Positions 5,458-10,289 of a DNA stretch of 10,289 nucleotides are shown here, piece after piece. Under the pieces are notes generated by a model. The model saw only the letters and a list, made by a program, of their open reading frames with translations. It did no database searches and was not told the origin of the DNA. This DNA comes from Rhodobacter sp. (GTDB lineage: Bacteria; Pseudomonadota; Alphaproteobacteria; Rhodobacterales; Rhodobacteraceae), in assembly GCA_013824045.1 (NCBI GenBank), contig PNND01000029.1:1-10289 (forward strand), written 5' to 3'. The position numbers and the translations under genes were made by a program. Each line of letters begins with the position of its first letter. Positions within the stretch are counted from its first letter, which is position 1.

Positions 5458-7032
5458 TCACCGGAAATAGATGTTGAACCGCGCTCGGATCGCAGCGTCG
5501 ATCTCGGGATCGACCACGCAGCCCGACTTGGCCAGAATGTCATTCTTGCGCCGGATTGCGGTATCCAGCAACAGCGGCTTGCCTGCCTCGTTCCATTCCT
5601 TAGGGCTCATGCGGTTGGCCGAATTAGGATAGATGTATTCCGTCTGCATCAGGCTCAGCGTCTGATCCGACCCAAGGTAATGGCCGGGCCCGCCCAGACA
5701 GACCTGCTTCATCGCCTCGATGCTGGTCGAATCCTCGGTCACATCGATCCCCCTTACCAGCCGCATCGCCTGCCCCAGCAGGTCATCGCCCAGCACAAGG
5801 CTCTCCAGACAGAAGCCCAGAAGCGAGGCATGCATCCCCACCGCCTCATAGCACATGTTCAGCCCCGCAAGACCTGCCAGCGAATTGGTGATCCCCTGCT
5901 CCCAACCGGCCTGCATGTCGGGCAGCTTGCTGTCCGAAATCCCGCTCGCCGCGCCCCCCGGCAGGTCATAGAAGCGGTGCATCTGCGCGCAACCCGCCGT
6001 CAGCAATGCCTGCTCGGCCGATCCGCCGCTCATCGCCCCCGTGCGCAGATCGCTCACAAAGGGCCATGTGCCGAATATCGCCGGCGCCCCCTTCTTGATC
6101 GCATTCACATAGACCACACCCGCCAGACATTCCGCCACCGCCTGCACGATGGTCAACGCGATCGGCGCGGGCGACGTCGCCCCGGCCTGCCCTGCGCTCA
6201 AAAGCAGCATTGGCATCCCGCGCCGGATGCAATCCTCCATCGTGATGCAGGACTCTTCCGCAAACTTCATCGGCGGCACGACAAAACAGTTGGAGTTCGA
6301 AACAAACGGCCGCTCCAGCCATTTCTCCTCACCGCCCGCCACCATGTAGAGCATCTCAAAACAATCGGCGACGTGGCTTGGATCGCTGAACGATGTCCCC
6401 ACATGCTTCTTGGTGCCCGCAAGACAGCCGTACAGCGTGTTCAGGTCCATCTCGCGATTGTCCATCACATCGCGGCAGACCATGGTGCGTTGATAGAAAT
6501 GGATATTATCCAGATTATCCACCAACCGCGCCGCATCATACAGATCCTGCGCGGTGGATTCGCGATAGTCCAGCGTGACCGGGTCCACGATATGCACCGC
6601 CGCTCCCGCCGTGCCGTAATGCACCTTGGTCCCCGACAGTTCCAGATCGTGGCGCGGATCGCGCGCATGCAACGTGATGTTGCGCGCCGCCACCGTCAGC
6701 ATGTCCTCGACCAGCGCACGGGGAAAACGGATGCGCCCGTCATCACCCAAGATCGCGCCCGCCCCGGTCAGGATCTCCACCCCAGATGGCGGGGCTTGGC
6801 TCAACCCGATCACCTCCAGCGCCTCCAGCGCGGATTCATGGATCTTCGCCATCCCGGCCTCGGTCAGGGGCTTGTACTGCCCGCCCGACATGCCGCCGCG
6901 TACGGGCCGCACATTTTCGGCCAAGGGGGCTGACCGCAGCGCCACCCGCGCCGACCGCCCGCCAGATCGCCCGGAAGCCCGCCGCGTCGGTTCGCACACC
7001 TCGCCAATGGCCTCGCCTGCTCCATCCACCAT
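5458..7032 (-). CDS. MttB-family (trimethylamine methyltransferase-like) protein, non-pyrrolysine type
   Basis: A 524-residue protein of the MttB superfamily, corrinoid-dependent methyltransferases acting on quaternary or tertiary amines. True trimethylamine MttB contains pyrrolysine encoded by UAG, whereas homologues such as MtgB (glycine betaine), MtpB (proline betaine) and MtcB (carnitine) do not; this frame contains no internal TAG. Family signatures seen are GGQYKPL (50-56), IHESALEALEVIGL (64-77), TSPAPIALTIVQAVAE (286-301), IFGTWPFVSDLRTGAMSGG (319-337) and SDSKLPDMQAG (366-376). The first 30 residues are an Arg-rich tail not needed for the barrel. The ending PEIDAAIRARFNIYF is typical of the family. 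No corrinoid-binding DxHxxG domain is fused. It should pass a methyl group from a methylated amine to a separate corrinoid protein, which is not in this window. ATG 7032 follows AGGGAG (7039-7044). The aldehyde dehydrogenase starts seven bases after its stop. The substrate is not determinable. Confidence 0.9.
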   Translation of the reverse strand: MVDGAGEAIGEVCEPTRRASGRSGGRSARVALRSAPLAENVRPVRGGMSGGQYKPLTEAGMAKIHESALEALEVIGLSQAPPSGVEILTGAGAILGDDGRIRFPRALVEDMLTVAARNITLHARDPRHDLELSGTKVHYGTAGAAVHIVDPVTLDYRESTAQDLYDAARLVDNLDNIHFYQRTMVCRDVMDNREMDLNTLYGCLAGTKKHVGTSFSDPSHVADCFEMLYMVAGGEEKWLERPFVSNSNCFVVPPMKFAEESCITMEDCIRRGMPMLLLSAGQAGATSPAPIALTIVQAVAECLAGVVYVNAIKKGAPAIFGTWPFVSDLRTGAMSGGSAEQALLTAGCAQMHRFYDLPGGAASGISDSKLPDMQAGWEQGITNSLAGLAGLNMCYEAVGMHASLLGFCLESLVLGDDLLGQAMRLVRGIDVTEDSTSIEAMKQVCLGGPGHYLGSDQTLSLMQTEYIYPNSANRMSPKEWNEAGKPLLLDTAIRRKNDILAKSGCVVDPEIDAAIRARFNIYFR

Positions 7033-7054
7033 GATCCGCTCCCTGCTTCCCCGT

Positions 7055-7102
7055 TGTTCAAATATCCTGCGGGGGGTCCGGGGGGCGCAAAGTCCCCCGC
7101 GG
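7055..7102. repeat. Intergenic G/C-tract hairpin repeat, copy 2
   Basis: It starts with the same tgttcaaatatcc (7055-7067) as copy 1, followed by two G-tracts joined by tcc and a hairpin: ccgggggg at 7078-7085, an 8-base loop, and cccccgcgg at 7094-7102, eight pairs with one bulged base. It occupies the gap between the FAD-dehydrogenase stop (7125) and the mttB start (7032). Seen in the direction of transcription, the hairpin comes first and is followed by GGATATTTGAACA before the mttB ribosome binding site. It could attenuate or separate transcription between the two parts of the operon, or be a processing site. Confidence 0.7.
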
Positions 7103-7124
7103 TCTCCGCGCCCCGCGCGAAAGA

Positions 7125-9569
7125 TTACATCCTGACGCGTTCCGACTTCGGGTCATATATCGGCGCCAGCGACGCCACCGCCCGATGCCGCACCCCCGCC
7201 ACCTCTATCTCGTACGCCGACCCCAGCACCGCATCCTCGCTCTCGCCGGCGCAGGGCACATAGCCCATGCCGATCGCACCGCCGAGGAAGTGGCCGTAAT
7301 TCCCGCTCGTCACCGGCCCCACGATCCGGCCATCCCGGACGATCGCCTCGTTGTGGAACAGCATCACTTCGGGGTCCTCCATCCGGAACTGAACCATCCG
7401 CCGCGAAAGCCCGGCCTCCTGCTTGCGCAATACCGCCTCACGCCCCATGAAGTCCGGCTTCTTCTTCGACACGGTGAAGCCCAACCCCGCCTCAAGGACA
7501 TGATCCTCGTCGGTGATGTCATGGCCCCAATGCCGATAGGCCTTCTCGATCCGGCAAGAATCCAGCGTGTGCAACCCGCAGAGCGTGAAGCCCAGCCCCT
7601 CGCCTGCCGCCTCCAGCGCCTCGAAGACATGCGCCGTCTGGTCGGAACTGACATAAAGCTCCCAACCCAGCTCGCCCACATAGGTCACCCGATGCGCGCG
7701 TGCGAGGCCCATGCCCACTTCGATCTCCCGCGCTGTCCCGAACGGATGCGCTGCGTTGGAAAAGTCGTCGGGCGATACCCGCGCCATCAGATCGCGCGCC
7801 TTGGGTCCCATCACGCACAGCACGGATTCCGCCGCTGTCATGTCGGTGATGGTCACGAACTCCTCCCCCAGACAGCGGCGCAGATGCGCCAGATTGCGCT
7901 GCAAGGTCGCCCCCGGCACCACCAGCAGATAGGCCGTCTCCGACAGCCGCGTCACCGTCAGGTCGGCCTCGATCCCGCCCCGCGCGTTCAGGAACATCGT
8001 ATAGACGATGCGTCCCGGCGCCACATCCACCTCCGCCGAACAGACCCGGTTCAGGAAGGCCGCCGCATCCCGCCCCTCTACCCGGATCTTCCCGAAGGAG
8101 GTCATGTCGAAGAACCCGACGCCCTCCCGCACCGCCAGATGCTCGGCCTTCTGGTTCTCAAACCAATTCTGCCGCTTCCAAGAATAGCGGTACTCCCGCT
8201 CCTGCCCGGGCTTGGCGAACCAGTTTGCCCGCTCCCAGCCCGCCACCTCGCCGAAAACCGCACCCCGCGCCTTCAGATGCTCATGCAACGGCGTCCGCCG
8301 CACGCCCCGGCTCGTGACCACCTGCCGATAGGGGAAGTGATCCGCGTAAAGCAGCCCCAGCGTCTCGCTCACCCGCTCCTTCAGATAGGCGCGGTTGCGC
8401 TGGAACGGCTGCGCCCGGCGGATATCCACCTCCCACAGGTCGAAGGGCGGCTCCCCTTCCGTGATCCACGAAGCCAGCGCCATGCCCGCGCCGCCAGACC
8501 CCGCGATGCCCACCGAGTTGTAGCCCGCCGCAATCCAATAGCCGCCCAGTTCCGGCGCCTCGCCCAGATAATAGCGGTCATCCGGCGTGAAACTCTCCGG
8601 CCCGTTGAAGAAGGTGTGGATTCCCGCCGTCTCGAACAGCGGCATCCGGTTCATCGCATGCTCCAGAATGGGTTGGAAATGGTCCCAATCCTCGGGCAGC
8701 GTGTCGAACATGAAATCCTCGCGGATGCCCCCCATGCCCCAAGGCTTGGCCTTGGGCTCAAAGGCCCCGATCATCATCTTGCCCGCGTCCGACTTGTAAT
8801 AGGCGCATTCATCCGGCACGCGCAGCACGGGCAGATGGCCCAATCCCTCCACCGGTTCGGTGATCAGGTAGAAATGCTCGCAAGCATGCAGCGGCAGCGT
8901 CACGCCGCTCTGCGCCGCAAGGTCCCGGCCCCACATCCCGCCGCAATTCACCACCACATCGGTGGCGATGAAGCCCGGCTCGCCCTCGGCGCTCACATAG
9001 TCCACCCCGGTCACGCGGCCCGCCGCCTGACGCACCCCCGTCACCTTTGTATGCTCAAAGATCTTCGCCCCGCGCATCCGCGCGCCCTTGGCCAGCGCCA
9101 TGGTGATATTGGCCGGGTCGCATTGCCCGTCCAGCGGCAGATGCACCGCACCCACCACATCCGAAACGTTCAGATGCGGATACATCTCCTTGACTTGGCT
9201 CGGCGAAATCTCCGCCACATCCACCCCGAAGATGCGCGCCACCGTCGCCTGCCGCAGCAATTCCTCCCGCCGATGCTCCGTCAGCGCAACCGAGATGCTG
9301 CCCACCTGCCGCATCCCCGTCGCCACCCCGGTCTCGGCCTCCAGCTTGACGTAAAGATCGGCCGAATATTTCGCCAGCCGCGTCATGTTCGCCGATCCGC
9401 GCAACTGCCCGATCAGCCCCGCCGCATGCCATGTCGTCCCGCTGGTCAGCTGCTTGCGCTCCAAAAGCACCACATCCGTCCATCCCGCCTTGGCCAGATG
9501 ATAGGCCACCGAACAGCCCGACACGCCGCCCCCGATGATCACAGCACGCGCTTTTGCAGGAATGGTCAT
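7125..9569 (-). CDS. FAD-dependent dehydrogenase with C-terminal GcvT-like folate domain (dimethylglycine/sarcosine dehydrogenase family)
   Basis: An 814-residue two-part enzyme of the usual length for bacterial DMGDH-like proteins. The N-terminal DAO-type FAD domain (about 1-380) has VIIGGGVSG (10-18), Glu37 for the ribose, and TTWHAAG (45-51), where His48 is the family's site of covalent FAD attachment. A linker leads to a GcvT/aminomethyltransferase-like domain (about 420-810) with NARGGIEADLTVTR (528-541, including the conserved acidic Asp536) and YVGELGWELYV (630-640). Family enzymes oxidise an N-methyl amine and pass the methylene carbon to tetrahydrofolate; the electron acceptor may be an electron-transfer flavoprotein or oxygen. 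The exact amine (dimethylglycine, sarcosine or another) cannot be assigned. Its ATG overlaps the stop of the upstream MDR gene (ATGA, 9566-9569), and the MttB-family gene lies 92 bases downstream, consistent with successive N-demethylation. Confidence 0.9.
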   Translation of the reverse strand: MTIPAKARAVIIGGGVSGCSVAYHLAKAGWTDVVLLERKQLTSGTTWHAAGLIGQLRGSANMTRLAKYSADLYVKLEAETGVATGMRQVGSISVALTEHRREELLRQATVARIFGVDVAEISPSQVKEMYPHLNVSDVVGAVHLPLDGQCDPANITMALAKGARMRGAKIFEHTKVTGVRQAAGRVTGVDYVSAEGEPGFIATDVVVNCGGMWGRDLAAQSGVTLPLHACEHFYLITEPVEGLGHLPVLRVPDECAYYKSDAGKMMIGAFEPKAKPWGMGGIREDFMFDTLPEDWDHFQPILEHAMNRMPLFETAGIHTFFNGPESFTPDDRYYLGEAPELGGYWIAAGYNSVGIAGSGGAGMALASWITEGEPPFDLWEVDIRRAQPFQRNRAYLKERVSETLGLLYADHFPYRQVVTSRGVRRTPLHEHLKARGAVFGEVAGWERANWFAKPGQEREYRYSWKRQNWFENQKAEHLAVREGVGFFDMTSFGKIRVEGRDAAAFLNRVCSAEVDVAPGRIVYTMFLNARGGIEADLTVTRLSETAYLLVVPGATLQRNLAHLRRCLGEEFVTITDMTAAESVLCVMGPKARDLMARVSPDDFSNAAHPFGTAREIEVGMGLARAHRVTYVGELGWELYVSSDQTAHVFEALEAAGEGLGFTLCGLHTLDSCRIEKAYRHWGHDITDEDHVLEAGLGFTVSKKKPDFMGREAVLRKQEAGLSRRMVQFRMEDPEVMLFHNEAIVRDGRIVGPVTSGNYGHFLGGAIGMGYVPCAGESEDAVLGSAYEIEVAGVRHRAVASLAPIYDPKSERVRM

Positions 9570-10289
9570 GCCTTCGTCTCCGCAGGGATCAATACAAGTT
9601 TTCCGGGATAGCGCCCGGCGGCCAGATCGGCCTGCGCCTGCGCGATGTCGCGCAACGGATAGGTATTCGACACCAAAGGCCGGATACGCGCCGTGTTGAT
9701 GATGGTGACCAGCCCCGCGAAAACCTCGCGCGGTTGATGGGTCGCCCCGTAGATCGTCAGGTCATTCAAATAGACCCGGCGCAAGTCGCCCTGCACCATC
9801 GGCCCGGCCACCGCCCCGCTGGTCGCATAGCGCCCGCCGGGCCGCAGCGCATCCAACCGTTGCTGCCAGCCATCGCCGCCCACCACGTCGATCATCACGT
9901 CAAACGCCTTCTCCTGCGGCACGCTTTCGCGAGACAGCACCGCCACATTCATCGCGCGCAGGGGCGCCGATTTCGACAGGCTGCATTGCCCCGTCACCTC
10001 TGCCCCGCGCAGCAGCGCCAGTTGCACCGCCGCCAGCCCCACCCCGCCTGACGCGCCGGTCACCAGCACCCGCTCCCCCACCGCCACATGCGCGCGGTGC
10101 AGCAGGTTATGCGCCGTGCCATAGGCACAAGGCATCGCTCCGATTTCCGTATCGCTCAGGGGTGATGCACTCACATCATGCAGATGCCGCGCCTTGACGA
10201 CGCAATACTGCGCAAACGCCCCATCAAACTCCGATCCGATCGACACAAAGGCAATCGAGTTTTCCGCCGTAGGTTCGTGCTGGTTCGTT
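9566..10289 (-). CDS. MDR-superfamily zinc-binding/quinone-type dehydrogenase, C-terminal part (5' end outside window)
   Basis: An open frame from the right edge to the stop at 9566-9568 shows 240 residues; relatives of about 330-350 residues imply that roughly 100 N-terminal residues, including the GroES-like catalytic start, lie outside. The visible part has FDGAFAQYCVV (end of the GroES-like fold), PCAYGTAHNLLHRA, the Rossmann turn VTGASGGVGLAAVQL (76-90 of the visible part), VMIDVVGG and LRPGGRYATSGAVAGP, then PLRDIAQAQADLAAGRYPGKLVL near the end. These are hallmarks of NAD(P)-dependent medium-chain dehydrogenases of the alcohol dehydrogenase/quinone oxidoreductase type. Zinc ligands and substrate cannot be judged. 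An in-frame GTG at 10246 is not the start, since the homologous frame continues past it to the edge. The stop overlaps the start of the FAD dehydrogenase by four bases, indicating coupled translation. Confidence 0.85.
   Translation of the reverse strand, partial: TNQHEPTAENSIAFVSIGSEFDGAFAQYCVVKARHLHDVSASPLSDTEIGAMPCAYGTAHNLLHRAHVAVGERVLVTGASGGVGLAAVQLALLRGAEVTGQCSLSKSAPLRAMNVAVLSRESVPQEKAFDVMIDVVGGDGWQQRLDALRPGGRYATSGAVAGPMVQGDLRRVYLNDLTIYGATHQPREVFAGLVTIINTARIRPLVSNTYPLRDIAQAQADLAAGRYPGKLVLIPAETKA

Noticed and set aside
5451..5543. Extended N-terminus of the aldehyde dehydrogenase from ATG 5543
   Set aside because: It lies entirely within the end of the mttB coding sequence and its spacer and does not resemble ALDH; ATG 5450 has a good Shine-Dalgarno and the usual family N-terminus.
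5428..6933. Plus-strand open frame (501 codons) opposite the MttB-like gene
   Set aside because: Arg/His/Gln-rich low-complexity translation, antisense to a well-supported gene; a by-product of high third-position GC.
7185..9611. Very long plus-strand open frame (808 codons) opposite the FAD dehydrogenase
   Set aside because: The translation is rich in His, Arg and Pro with no recognisable domain. It mirrors the GC-rich codon usage of the minus-strand FAD gene, which has clear motifs from end to end.

Overview
The window is GC-rich throughout and uses C or G at most third codon positions. Its gene content (MttB-family methyltransferase, large FAD/folate-binding dehydrogenase, several short-chain dehydrogenases) and a characteristic intergenic repeat point to an alphaproteobacterium, most likely Rhodobacterales (Roseobacter/Rhodobacter group). 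That placement is an inference from sequence style and gene families. No rRNA, tRNA, CRISPR array, transposase or phage gene is visible.

Layout. Positions 1-1864 are read on the plus strand: the 3' end of a small DUF1801 (YdhG-like) protein gene with a suspicious in-frame amber codon near its end; a 152-base gap with a G/C-tract hairpin repeat and a short tandem repeat; a divergent short-chain dehydrogenase (SDR) lacking several catalytic residues; and a second, fully equipped SDR closely resembling animal DHRS6/BDH2. Positions 1865-1953 hold three successive hairpins between convergent genes, probably a two-way transcription stop. From 1954 to the right edge everything is on the minus strand. 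In order of transcription (right to left) the genes are: an MDR-type NAD(P)H/quinone or alcohol dehydrogenase (cut by the right edge); an 814-residue FAD-dependent dehydrogenase with a C-terminal GcvT-like folate domain; an MttB-family (trimethylamine methyltransferase-like) protein; an aldehyde dehydrogenase; a 3-hydroxyisobutyrate-dehydrogenase-family enzyme; and a PLP-dependent cystathionine gamma-synthase-family enzyme.

The minus-strand genes are tightly packed. There are two ATGA overlaps (MDR/FAD enzyme and ALDH/HIBADH) and a 7-base gap (MttB/ALDH). The larger gaps are 92 bases before mttB, which holds the second copy of the hairpin repeat, and 54 bases before the PLP gene, which holds a palindrome. 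The set reads as a catabolic operon. MttB-family enzymes demethylate quaternary amines, DMGDH/sarcosine-dehydrogenase-type flavoproteins oxidatively demethylate tertiary or secondary amines onto tetrahydrofolate, and the remaining dehydrogenases plus the PLP enzyme could process the demethylated carbon skeleton. The substrate cannot be read from the sequence. The cognate corrinoid protein, its reactivase, a transporter and a regulator are not in the window, and stepwise demethylation of a betaine-type compound is a hypothesis.
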